Positions 55,126 to 63,714 of a stretch of 64,000 bases of DNA are shown piece by piece. The notes under the pieces were generated by a model. It ran no database searches and was not told where the DNA came from. It saw nothing but the letters and a program-made list of their open reading frames with translations. The position numbers were made by a program, and so were the translations under genes. Each line of letters opens with the position of its first letter. Positions within the stretch are counted from its first letter, which is position 1. Source of the DNA: Flectobacillus sp. BAB-3569 (GTDB taxonomy: Bacteria; Bacteroidota; Bacteroidia; Cytophagales; Spirosomataceae); assembly GCF_002270355.1 (NCBI RefSeq), contig NZ_NJFZ01000015.1:124001-188000 (forward strand). The letters run 5' to 3'.

Positions 55126-55554
55126 TTATTTTACTCTTTTGTATCTCATGATTCCGCCTGGACATTGAGCTATTTCCATGATATCACCTTCTAATTTTCT
55201 GACTATCCAGCCGTCACAATGTAAAGCATAGCAGCTTACGTTTGGACATATCTTAAAGTCTGAAAAAGTTATTTTCCCATTTTTAAATGCATATTTGTTT
55301 CCGATAAATCCACAACAATCTTGGTCGCCTGCTGGCTTGTCGTTTTGAAGTACACGTGCATCTGACGTAAACTCATAAGTAGGGAGTGCAACTAACGTTT
55401 GGATAGAACTCCATTTTTGGGTAGACTCGTCGAATATTTCGTAAGTCGGTGCCCATTTGCCGACAATACTTTCCTGAGTGCCAATCGATTGACCATCTTG
55501 CTTGCAACTTACCACTGCCAATGCCATCAAAATGGCTACAAATAATGTTCTCAT
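55126..55554 (-). CDS. Cys-rich lipocalin-like lipoprotein, paralogue 2
   Basis: A 142-residue lipoprotein from ATG 55554 (MRTLFVAILMALAVVSCKQDG, lipobox VVSC); the frame can be extended to 55629 but the extra residues are Ser/Asn-rich and unlikely. It carries IVGKWAPTYEIFDESTQKW, TYEFTSDARVLQND, QDCCGFIGNKYAFKNGK, CPNVSCYALHCDGWIVRKL and IAQCPGGIMRYKRVK. It shares the six-Cys framework, lipobox context and exact length with 54521-54949. A tandem duplication with a mobile element between the copies is the simplest reading. Ligand and function unknown. Confidence 0.72.
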   Translation of the reverse strand: MRTLFVAILMALAVVSCKQDGQSIGTQESIVGKWAPTYEIFDESTQKWSSIQTLVALPTYEFTSDARVLQNDKPAGDQDCCGFIGNKYAFKNGKITFSDFKICPNVSCYALHCDGWIVRKLEGDIMEIAQCPGGIMRYKRVK

Positions 55555-55762
55555 AGTTTTAGAATAAATTTTGAATTGAATTTTAGATAAAGAGCTAGTA
55601 TTGTACGAAGAATTCGACGAATCATCCATTTAGGAAGCATAACCCACTTTATCAAAATGAAAAGTATTTTTATAATTCCATAATCAGTAATCCACAAATG
55701 TTTGAAAACTTCTGTACAGTCTTAATAAAGAGTAGCGAGATATAAAAAAGGTTGGAATGAAT

Positions 55763-55802
55763 AAAAAAAATACCCCGATAGCTCTAAACCGTCAGGGTAT
55801 TT
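55763..55802 (-). terminator. Terminator after the cytochrome-LRR gene
   Basis: On the minus strand AATACCCTGACGG pairs with CTATCGGGGTATT (some mismatches), followed by a run of eight Ts. Lies 16 bp after the stop at 55818. Confidence 0.8.
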
Positions 55803-55817
55803 AAGGAGTACTGGATG

Positions 55818-57182
55818 CTATTTACTGATAATTTTTAACACATGAGCGTTGGTATCATTAGGCTGAGTTTCTAAAACCTTGGTTCTCCAAACATATAAGT
55901 GTTGTAAAGATTTCAATTTTTTCAATTCTGTAACTGTTACATTACTTACCTGTGTTTCGTTGAGGTTGAGGGAGTTTAAGTGCTGCAGTCCAATCAAATC
56001 GGAGGCAATGCCATCGCTAATGTTATTTTTTTCTAAACGTAATTTTTCGAGATTAGACATCAACGCAATCGACGAGCCAACGTTGTTGGAAAGGTTTAAT
56101 TGATTGAGATTTAACCATACAATATTTTTAGCCAAAGGCACAAGCAATGCCAAGTTTGGCGTAGCTTTTTTATCAATAAAACTCACATCCAACATTACTG
56201 GATTATGGTTCATCAACCGAATATTAAAACCTCCAGCAATGGCATTTTGCAATGCTTTTTCATCTACTTGCTTTGGAATATTGGGATTGATAATGGCTTG
56301 TATAATTGTACTTTCCTGTGGTAAAGTTGTCGCTGCGATACCCAACATATTAGAGGCTACAGCCATCATTTTTTCGTGATGAGGCACAGCCGTAAAGCCA
56401 ATATTTTCCGCTCCTTTCCCCTCATCTAACCACCATTTTAGCACGGCTATTTCTTCGGGTGTTAAAGCTGGTTTGCCGTCGGTTGGCATAAATTCTTTGT
56501 GGTCGGCAGGCAAGGTTACTCGTCGGAATAGCTCACTTTTCGCCGAAGAACCCAATACAATTGCTGGCCCATTTTTGCCTCCTTTCAGTAAATCTTGATA
56601 ATTTACGAGTAATAAATCGCCTTTCTTTTTGCCATTTTGATGGCATTGTTGGCATTTGTTTTCTAAGACTGGTAAAACCAAATCTTCAAAAACTTTGGCT
56701 TGACTCAAACTGCTTACTTGTACTTTTTCTTTTTGGGTTATTTGGCTCAAACTTAGGTAATCAGCCCCATGCGTAAGGTTTCCGCCTTGATGCCCTGCAT
56801 AGCTCAATAGGCACATTTGTGCCAATAATAAGCCTGAAAATGTTTTATCAGAAAGCTGAAAAATAGCTTGGGAAAAAGTACTTTTTAATCCATAAAAAAT
56901 AAAGGAAATTACGGCTACACTGATACCTGTATATTTGTGATTTCTTAATATGAGATAGTCGTAATCGCCAGTTTGTGACAAAAACCATCCCATTACGCAG
57001 GCAATTGTAGCCGAAAAGCCTCCCAAAAGTAAAATGAGCGGCACAGTAGGTTTTAGGAAAGCATAGTTAGACTTATAGGTTAAAAGATCGAAAACAGCAG
57101 CGAGTACTAAAAAACCAATCGGCAAATGCACCACCAAAGGGTGCATTCGTCCGAGGTAAGAAAAAATATCCAATAAAATCAT
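55818..57182 (-). CDS. DUF2231 - cytochrome c (PSCyt1) - leucine-rich-repeat membrane protein
   Basis: A 454-residue protein. Residues ~1-130 hold four hydrophobic helices with the DUF2231-like opening (LGRMHPLVVHLPIGFLVLAAVFDL). A planctomycete-type cytochrome domain follows with one CxxCH haem site (ENKCQQCHQNGKKKGDLL, about residues 178-195) and FMPTDGKPALTPEEIAVLKWWLDEG. The C-terminal ~130 residues are leucine-rich repeats (NLALLVPLAKNIVWLNLNQLNL, SNLEKLRLEKNNIS, LIGLQHLNSLNLNETQVS, LKSLQHLYVWRTKV). The covalent haem implies periplasmic exposure. It closes the four-gene planctomycete-type cluster, 221 bp after the beta-propeller gene. Electron acceptor or ligand unknown. Confidence 0.82.
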   Translation of the reverse strand: MILLDIFSYLGRMHPLVVHLPIGFLVLAAVFDLLTYKSNYAFLKPTVPLILLLGGFSATIACVMGWFLSQTGDYDYLILRNHKYTGISVAVISFIFYGLKSTFSQAIFQLSDKTFSGLLLAQMCLLSYAGHQGGNLTHGADYLSLSQITQKEKVQVSSLSQAKVFEDLVLPVLENKCQQCHQNGKKKGDLLLVNYQDLLKGGKNGPAIVLGSSAKSELFRRVTLPADHKEFMPTDGKPALTPEEIAVLKWWLDEGKGAENIGFTAVPHHEKMMAVASNMLGIAATTLPQESTIIQAIINPNIPKQVDEKALQNAIAGGFNIRLMNHNPVMLDVSFIDKKATPNLALLVPLAKNIVWLNLNQLNLSNNVGSSIALMSNLEKLRLEKNNISDGIASDLIGLQHLNSLNLNETQVSNVTVTELKKLKSLQHLYVWRTKVLETQPNDTNAHVLKIISK

Positions 57183-57189
57183 TTGTATT

Positions 57190-57341
57190 TAGTTAGTGAG
57201 CTAAATTAGATGTGAGATTTGTATTTTAGGCACAAGGCAAAGAGTGTTAAATTGTTTTTTAGTAACGATAGATATGCTTTTGCTGAATGCCCATAGCTGA
57301 AAGCCGAAAACTCAAAAAATATATTTGATAGATTGACGAGG
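57190..57341 (-). mobile_element. MITE-like element A9, near-complete copy
   Basis: Opens TTAGTTAGTGAGCTAAATTA, carries GGCACAAGGCAAAGAGTGTT, GTAACGATAGATATGC and GCTGAAAGCCGAAAAC, and runs into a 62-bp repeat E copy (57341-57402). Confidence 0.62.
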
Positions 57342-57402
57342 TAAAGTATTAGTAATCATAAAATTGTACTCAAAACTCATCACTCACAATTCAGCACTCA
57401 TA
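57341..57402 (+). repeat. 62-bp repeat E, copy 2
   Basis: 57 of 62 positions match 46881-46942. Ends two bases before the stop codon of the beta-propeller gene. Confidence 0.7.
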
Positions 57403-57403
57403 T

Positions 57404-58513
57404 TTATACCGTTCGTGTTAGTTTGATTGGGGCTGTGTGGTTGGCATTCCATTGGCACACATAAATGCTATCGTCTTCGTCGATGCAAACATCATGACCA
57501 TGACTAAAAATAGGATTTTCTGTTGAAAATACCGTTTGTAACTTTCCATTTTGGTACACAGGAGCATTGCCACCGGGATTACTCACGACTTGGTTGTTTT
57601 TATCTAAAATGGTGACAAAGCCCGAATCGCCCCAGTTTTGTTTGCCCTCTTTATCTTTACTCCAACAAACGCCAGCGTAGAGGTTTTCTCGATGAAATAC
57701 CGCCCGACAAACATACATTCCGGGCAATTCTACTTTATATAAATATTTGCCATCAAGGGTGAAAAACTTAAAGCAATTTTCTTCTCTCGACGAACAAACC
57801 ACTTTCGGATTTTTGGGGTCACGGAGGTCAATTGAAACGCCATGTGCATTGACTAAATTATGCTCAGGATTGGCGTTGTGTTTGCCTCCAAAATGCCGAA
57901 TGTATTGCCCTTTGCTATTGTATTGAATAATGTAATCGCTGCCATAGCCATCGGCTACATAAATATCGCCATTAGGAGCTACGGCGGTTTCGGTGGGCAT
58001 AAATGGCTCGTTGTCTTTGTAAACGCCAATGGTTCGAGGATGACCAATCGTAAAAATTACTTTGCCGTTGGTATCGGTTTTGATGACTTGTCCTGCTTGA
58101 CTTTTCCATTGACCACTGCGGTCTTGGTACCAACCGCAATCGGTAATCAGTAAAAAATCTTCTGAGCCTTCTTTTGCCAAGCTCAATCCATGTGCCCCCG
58201 GAAATGCTAACGTCCAGTTGTCCAATAACTTACCAGATTTGTCGAAAATCAAAATATTATTGGCTACGTGGTCGCCAACCATAATCAATCGACCTTGTTG
58301 GTCTTGCACCATTTCGTGACAATTGAACAAAGGCGTGCGATTGACGGTGAGTTTAGCCCAGTTTTTATCTACTTTATACCGAAAATCGTTGTGTCCAATG
58401 ACAAGCTCCTTGGTACTTGTATGAGCCAACGTAGGTTGTTGGCTCATGCCCAATGCTCCTACGGCAGCCGTTAACCCTGTATTTTTGAGAAAATTTCTTC
58501 TATTGTAATTCAT
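57404..58513 (-). CDS. Tat-exported NHL-type beta-propeller protein
   Basis: A 369-residue protein with a twin-arginine signal (NRRNFLKNTGLTAAVGALG). The mature part is a six-bladed NHL-like propeller: LIMVGDHVANNILIFDKSGKLLDNW, GDIYVADGYGSDYIIQYNSKGQYIRHFGGKH, VNAHGVSIDLRDPKNPKVVCSSREENCFKFF, FSHGHDVCIDEDDSIYVCQW. Proteins of this type lie beside DUF1501/PSCyt genes in planctomycete-like clusters and may bind or monitor the cluster substrate. Ends 21 bp before the upstream DUF1501 gene, so the two share a transcript. ATG start. Confidence 0.83.
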   Translation of the reverse strand: MNYNRRNFLKNTGLTAAVGALGMSQQPTLAHTSTKELVIGHNDFRYKVDKNWAKLTVNRTPLFNCHEMVQDQQGRLIMVGDHVANNILIFDKSGKLLDNWTLAFPGAHGLSLAKEGSEDFLLITDCGWYQDRSGQWKSQAGQVIKTDTNGKVIFTIGHPRTIGVYKDNEPFMPTETAVAPNGDIYVADGYGSDYIIQYNSKGQYIRHFGGKHNANPEHNLVNAHGVSIDLRDPKNPKVVCSSREENCFKFFTLDGKYLYKVELPGMYVCRAVFHRENLYAGVCWSKDKEGKQNWGDSGFVTILDKNNQVVSNPGGNAPVYQNGKLQTVFSTENPIFSHGHDVCIDEDDSIYVCQWNANHTAPIKLTRTV

Positions 58514-58534
58514 AGTCTATAAAAAGGTTTGGTT

Positions 58535-60037
58535 TTAGGCTAAAATATCTTTTACTACTTTGCCACTCAGGTCGGTTAGTCGATACCTACGGCCTTGTGT
58601 TTTGAAGGTAAATCTTTCATGGTCTATGCCCAACAAGTGCATCAAAGTAGCCTGAAAATCGTGTACATGCACAGGGTCTTTGACGATATTATAACTAAAA
58701 TCGTCGGTTTCGCCATAACTGATACCTGCTTTTACACCTGCTCCAGCCATCCACATACTAAAGGCTCTCGGATGATGGTCTCGTCCGTAATTCTCAGGTG
58801 AAAGTTTGCCTTGTGAATACACCGTTCTACCAAATTCTCCGCCCCAAATCACCAAGGTATCTTCTAATAAACCTCTGCGTTTGAGGTCAGTAATGAGAGC
58901 TGCACAACCTTGGTCAACCTTTTGGCATTGGCTTTGAATACCATTAGGCAAAGCAGCGTGGTGGTCCCAATCTTGGTGATAGAGTTGTACAAATTTGACA
59001 TCTTTTTCCAGTAATTTTCTCGCCATTAGGCAATTAGCTGCAAAAGTCCCTGATTCTCTCGAATCTTTTCCATACAATTCAAACACCTCGTCGGGTTCGT
59101 CGCTCATGTCCATTACTTCTGGAATAGACGTTTGCATACGAAACGCCATTTCGTATTGAGCCAATTTGGCATCTACTTCGGGGTCGCCATAATAATCGGC
59201 TTGCAGGCTGTTGAGTTTGTTGAGGTAATCAAGCATTTCACGGCGGTCAGCACCGTCGTAATTTTCAGGATTGTTGAGATACAAAACAGGGTCTTTGCCA
59301 TTTCTAAATTGTACACCTTGGTGTTTGGTTGGCAAAAAACCGTTCCCCCAAAGACGAGAATACAGGGGTTGTCCGCCTCCATTTTTCGTAACCAATACAA
59401 TGAATGAAGGTAAATTTTGGTTATCAGAACCCAAGCCATAGCTCACCCAAGAGCCAATCGAGGGTCGGCCTGGCAATTGGTGTCCTGTTTGAAAAAAGGT
59501 AATAGCAGGGTCATGGTTGATATGCTCGGTGTACATCGACTTGATGATACACAATTCATCTACAACTTTGGCGGTATGGGGCAACAATTCCGAAATCATG
59601 GTATTGTTTTGTCCATGCGCATTGAATTTGTATAAAGAAGGAGCAATCGGAAAGCGGCTTTGGCTGGCACTCATGCCCGTCAAACGCTGGTTTCCACGTA
59701 CCGAGTCGGGCAGGTCTTGCCCAAGCATATTGTATAATTTGGGTTTGTAATCAAAGGTTTCAAACTGCGAAGGGCCGCCACTCATAAACAAATACACCAC
59801 TCGTTTGGCTTTGGGAGCAAAATGCGGTAATGCCGCCAAAACATCTGCTTCGAGGCTAGTGGTATTGGGCTTTTTGCCACTGGCCAATAGCTCTGTTCCT
59901 GCCCACAAACCGCCAAGGGCTAATGCACCAAGACCTAAAGAAGTTTTGGTTTAAAAACGTCTTCTATCATATTTCCGATTGAGTTCATCGAACTCGCCTC
60001 CCAGTAGGCGAAATTCCTCATCATGCTGATGTGCCAT
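58535..60037 (-). CDS. DUF1501 (sulfatase-superfamily-like) protein, interrupted by in-frame TAA near the N-terminus
   Basis: The full frame from ATG 60037 is 500 codons plus stop, but codon 29 is TAA (59951-59953) within ...KYDRRRF(stop)TKTSLGLGALAL.... Relatives carry Leu here in the Tat-like RRxFLTKTSLGLGALALG signal, so TTA to TAA, or a T6A2-to-T5A3 run error, is the likely cause. Beyond it 471 codons are intact; the next start would be TTG 59908. The body shows DUF1501 marks: KRVVYLFMSGGPSQFETFDYKPKL, LLPHTAKVVDELCIIKSMYTEHINHDPA, FFQTGHQLPGRPSIGSWVSYGLG, VIWGGEFGRTVYSQG, YGRDHHPRAFSMWMAGAGVKAG. Periplasmic hydrolase-like protein of unknown substrate, partner of the PSCyt1 gene upstream. 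Confidence 0.8.
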
Positions 60038-60088
60038 CTGTTTAATTGTGATTGAGTGATTTGTGATTGAGTGATTTTTTATATCGGA

Positions 60089-63000
60089 TTACCTTTTAGT
60101 AATAGATGCGTCGGAATTTAGAATGGTATTAGCTACTATGGTATTGGTGGCTATCCAATCTTGGTCTAAACGGCGGTCTATCGGATAAAGTCCCGTATTG
60201 AGCCAACTATCTTTCTTTTTCGGATTTGCTTTAAACTTTTGATACAAAGCTTTTTGCTGTTGCAAAAGCAAGGTTAATTCTGCTGGAATCGGTTTGCGAC
60301 CCGTAATTTTTCTAAACACATTGACTAATGCCCTTGGCGTATTGCCTTCTTTTACCATGTTTTGCCCCATTACTTTACACGCTTCAATAAAAGTAGGGTC
60401 GTTCATCAAGGTGAGAGCCTGTAATGGCGTACTCGTTTTTTGTCGCCTTACGGTACATGACGACCTTGCTGTAGCATCGAACGTGGCTAAAGTAGGATGT
60501 GGCACAGAACGTTTGATAAGCATATACAAGCTTCGTTTGTATATCTCGTCGGTCGTGTCGGGGATGTAAATATCGCCATTGATGGCCCAAAGTCCTTCGG
60601 GCTGATAAGGTTTGATGCTTTTCCCTCCTATTTTATTTTTAAATAAACCACTTGCTACCAGTGCATTATCTCTTATCATTTCGGCGGTAAGACGGTTGGC
60701 GGGGCCACGTGCCATCAGTCGGTTGTCGGGGTCGAGCGCCAATAATTCTTTACTGGCTTTAGAGCTTTGTCGATATGTTGCCGAAAGCACAATTTTACGC
60801 AAAAGGGCTTTTACATTCCATTGGTTTTCTCTGAAATCAACCGCTAAATAATCGAGTAAATCTTTATTGACGGGTAATTCTCCTTGGTTGCCAAAATCTT
60901 CGGTTGTTTTGACGATACCTATACCAAAAAGCATTTGCCAGTAACGATTTACAGCTACTCGTGCCGTAAGCGGATGCTCGTCGTCCACCAACCAATCCGC
61001 TAAACCAATACGGTTTTTAGCAAATTTTTCTTTAAATGGTAAAATGCTTTCGGGAGTATTCGGAAAAACTTTTTCTCCATGACTATCATACAAACCTCTT
61101 TCCAAAATATAGGCTTGTCGGGGTTTGGGCATTTCTTTCATGACCATGTACTCCCGAATTTTTTCGGAACTATCGTTTTGAGCTTTACGATAACTGGTGA
61201 TTTCTTTCAACCATTGTTTGGCAAGCGTCGATTTTGCTGATATAAAATAACCTTTGAGTGCATTTTTTTCTGCCTCGTTGAGCATAGTAAAAGGCTTGGT
61301 TAGCAAGTTGTTCCAACTAGCCTTTTCGGCTAAAACAGCTATTTCGTAGGGCGATACCAAGCGATTATATACTTTTAGCTCGTCCACTTTTCCATTTTTA
61401 AACCCTAAGCCTCTGCCCCAAGCACCCACTTGTAAAGTTGGTTGTACTTTGTAGGTATGCTCAAAAAACACAATATCCCTTGTCAGGTTATCATTGATGA
61501 CATTGAGCGGAGCTACTTGGCCATTTACATAAATTTTTGCTCCTTTGGCCGACGAAGAACCATCATAACTAATGGCTAGATGAATCCATTGGTTTTTGGG
61601 AACATCGTTTTGGGTATGTACAATAATGGCATTATCGGGAGCGGTGCGAGCCAAATTAAATTCGAGTTTGTTGTTTTTTACCTGCAAATGATAGCCTCTA
61701 AAACCATACAAAAGCCCCGAAACACCCCGATGTAGGATGACTCCTTCTTTGAGTTTTTTCGGAATATTTACCCAAATAGACACGGTAAAAGGTTCGTAGC
61801 GATGAAAAGCTCCAACGCCTTGAGTATCAAACCAAAGGTCGCCTTCCATCCAAAGTCCTTTGCCTTTTTTTCCTGCGATGTACGTTGCTTTATCTTTATC
61901 GGTGCCACCCACATCACGGGCCATTTTGGGTTTGTGGGCTTTGTTGCGAAGGTTGAGCAAAGCATCATCGAAGGTATAATATCCTTGTAAGCCAACAGTA
62001 TCGGGCTGATTGGCTAAGTCTTGTTGGTATTGTTGGCTACGAATCCATTGCTCAAACTCTGCATTGATTTTAGCAGGATACGCTTTGTTTTGAATCGTGG
62101 TATTGAGTTTGGTTTGGATATATTTGACAATGGCTTGTTGTTGGGCGGTAGGCAATTGCAAGGTTGGCACGGGCAAGGCATCGTCCCAAGAGATTTGTCC
62201 AGCTTCGTTTACATTATTGAAGAAACTAAACAATTGGTAGTAGTTTTTCTGCGAAAGCGGGTCATATTTATGGTCGTGGCATTTAGAGCATTCGAGGGTC
62301 ATGCCCAAAAATGCAGTGCCAAGGGTATTGGTTCTGTCCACGACGTATTCTACCCGAAACTCTTCTTCAACAATCCCTCCTTCCATGTTTTGTTGGTGAT
62401 TGCGCAAAAAACCCGTAGCAATTTTTTGGTCTAAAGTTGCATTGGGCAACAAATCGCCAGCCAACTGATATTTGATAAATTGGTCGTAAGGCAAATTTTG
62501 GTTAAAAGCCTTGATAACCCAATCCCGAAACGGACTCATATCTCTTACCCTATCAACCGTATAGCCATGCGAATCGGCAAAGCGAGCCACGTCCATCCAA
62601 TCGGTAGCCAATTTTTCACCGTAATGTTGCGAAGCGAGTAATTTATCCACCACTTTTTCATAAGCATTAGGCGATTTATCAGCCAAAAAAGCATCTATTT
62701 CGGCAATGCTTGGCGGTAAGCCTGTGAGGTCTAAATACACCCTACGAAGCAAGGTTTCTTTATCGGCTTCGGGTTGTGGTTTGAGTTTTTGGGCTTCGAG
62801 TTTGGCTAAAACAAAATTATCAATGTCATTTTTTACCCAATCCTCCGCTTCTACCGAAGGCACACGAGGTTTTTCGGGTTTTTCAAATGCCCAATGAGCT
62901 TTGTATTCAGCCCCGTCTTTAATCCATTTGATTAGAACAGCTTTTTCCTTATTACTCAAAGAAAGGTGAGATTCGGGCGTAGGCATGATTTCTTTGGGAT

Positions 63001-63310
63001 TCGACGTAAGAATACGACGCACCAATTCGCTATCGTTGAGGTCGCCGGGGTCGATGGCTACTTTGCCCGGATTTTCGGGCAAATCTCCGAAAGCAGCTTC
63101 GGCGAGGTCGAGGCGTAAACCAGCCTTTTGTTTCTTTTTATCAGGCCCATGACAAGCAAAGCACTTATCCGAAAGAATAGGCTTTACGTCCATGTTGTAG
63201 TCAAGTTCATTTGGTAATAGAGCGATTTCCGCTTTAAGTTCTTCTGGCACACTGCTACCGCAAGAAGATAAAATTAAGATAGGGAAAAATACAAGAAGAA
63301 GTTTCTTCAT
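60089..63310 (-). CDS. PSCyt1 - DUF1549 - LamG - DUF1553 lipoprotein
   Basis: A 1073-residue predicted lipoprotein (MKKLLLVFFPILILSSCGSS, lipobox LSSC). Order of domains: planctomycete-type cytochrome with one CxxCH (SDKCFACHGPDKKKQKAGLRLD, ~50-70), DUF1549/PSCyt2 (~165-370: VYLDLTGLPPSIAEIDAF, DWMDVARFADSHGY, GMTLECSKCHDHKYDPLSQKNYYQLFSFFNN with a second CxxCH), a LamG/concanavalin-like insert (~430-630), and DUF1553/PSD1 (~755-1020: HPLTARVAVNRYWQMLFG, SSCTVRRQKTSTPLQALTLMNDP). Length fits the large family form. First gene of the four-gene cluster; the DUF1501 gene starts 51 bp later. Likely acts on an extracellular polymer or lipid, unproven. Confidence 0.92.
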   Translation of the reverse strand: MKKLLLVFFPILILSSCGSSVPEELKAEIALLPNELDYNMDVKPILSDKCFACHGPDKKKQKAGLRLDLAEAAFGDLPENPGKVAIDPGDLNDSELVRRILTSNPKEIMPTPESHLSLSNKEKAVLIKWIKDGAEYKAHWAFEKPEKPRVPSVEAEDWVKNDIDNFVLAKLEAQKLKPQPEADKETLLRRVYLDLTGLPPSIAEIDAFLADKSPNAYEKVVDKLLASQHYGEKLATDWMDVARFADSHGYTVDRVRDMSPFRDWVIKAFNQNLPYDQFIKYQLAGDLLPNATLDQKIATGFLRNHQQNMEGGIVEEEFRVEYVVDRTNTLGTAFLGMTLECSKCHDHKYDPLSQKNYYQLFSFFNNVNEAGQISWDDALPVPTLQLPTAQQQAIVKYIQTKLNTTIQNKAYPAKINAEFEQWIRSQQYQQDLANQPDTVGLQGYYTFDDALLNLRNKAHKPKMARDVGGTDKDKATYIAGKKGKGLWMEGDLWFDTQGVGAFHRYEPFTVSIWVNIPKKLKEGVILHRGVSGLLYGFRGYHLQVKNNKLEFNLARTAPDNAIIVHTQNDVPKNQWIHLAISYDGSSSAKGAKIYVNGQVAPLNVINDNLTRDIVFFEHTYKVQPTLQVGAWGRGLGFKNGKVDELKVYNRLVSPYEIAVLAEKASWNNLLTKPFTMLNEAEKNALKGYFISAKSTLAKQWLKEITSYRKAQNDSSEKIREYMVMKEMPKPRQAYILERGLYDSHGEKVFPNTPESILPFKEKFAKNRIGLADWLVDDEHPLTARVAVNRYWQMLFGIGIVKTTEDFGNQGELPVNKDLLDYLAVDFRENQWNVKALLRKIVLSATYRQSSKASKELLALDPDNRLMARGPANRLTAEMIRDNALVASGLFKNKIGGKSIKPYQPEGLWAINGDIYIPDTTDEIYKRSLYMLIKRSVPHPTLATFDATARSSCTVRRQKTSTPLQALTLMNDPTFIEACKVMGQNMVKEGNTPRALVNVFRKITGRKPIPAELTLLLQQQKALYQKFKANPKKKDSWLNTGLYPIDRRLDQDWIATNTIVANTILNSDASITKR

Positions 63311-63475
63311 CTGTTACTAGGTTTATTCATAAATATAGTACAATTACTTGTACCTTATGGATAAAAAGTTGGATGAAATCAATTATACTCAATGCCAAAG
63401 TATGATAGGATAAAATGCTACAAGTATTGGCTAATTTTCCACAAAAAGATGGGGGAGGTGTTTAACAATGAAGTA

Positions 63476-63639
63476 CTTAAGATAGTGGACAAAATAGAAT
63501 TTAATTTTTGAGCTTACGGCTTTCAGCTTTGAGCATTCGGCAAAAATATATCTATTGTTACTAAAAAACGATTTAACACTCTTTGCCTTGTGACTGTTGC
63601 CTTGCCCCTATTAAATATAATTCTGCACTAATACTTAAG
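63476..63639 (+). mobile_element. MITE-like element A10, complete copy
   Basis: 164 bp bounded by CTTAAG at both ends. Left end CTTAAGATAGTGGACAAAAT and reverse-complemented right end CTTAAGTATTAGTGCAGAAT are similar terminal inverted repeats. Interior: GGCTTTCAGC, CGGCAAAAATATATC, CACTCTTTGCCTTGTGAC. Confidence 0.75.
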
Positions 63640-63650
63640 AGGGTAAATTG

Positions 63651-63679
63651 CTAGTTCAAGACAAAGTCTCGAACTAGGT
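63651..63679. repeat. CTAGTTCAAGAC hairpin, single copy
   Basis: CTAGTTCAAGAC pairs with GTCTCGAACTAG around AAA, the same hairpin class as the tandem repeat at 34117-34356. It ends 36 bp before the stop of the terminal partial gene. Confidence 0.6.
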
Positions 63680-63714
63680 AATAATAACTCATTGCCGAAA
63701 GCCAAAACTAAGAC

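Larger units (their letters stand above)
63311..63714. other. 404-bp gap with repeats only
   Basis: Holds a MITE-like element (63476-63639) and a CTAGTTCAAGAC hairpin (63651-63679). The remainder is A/T-rich without coding character. Confidence 0.5.
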
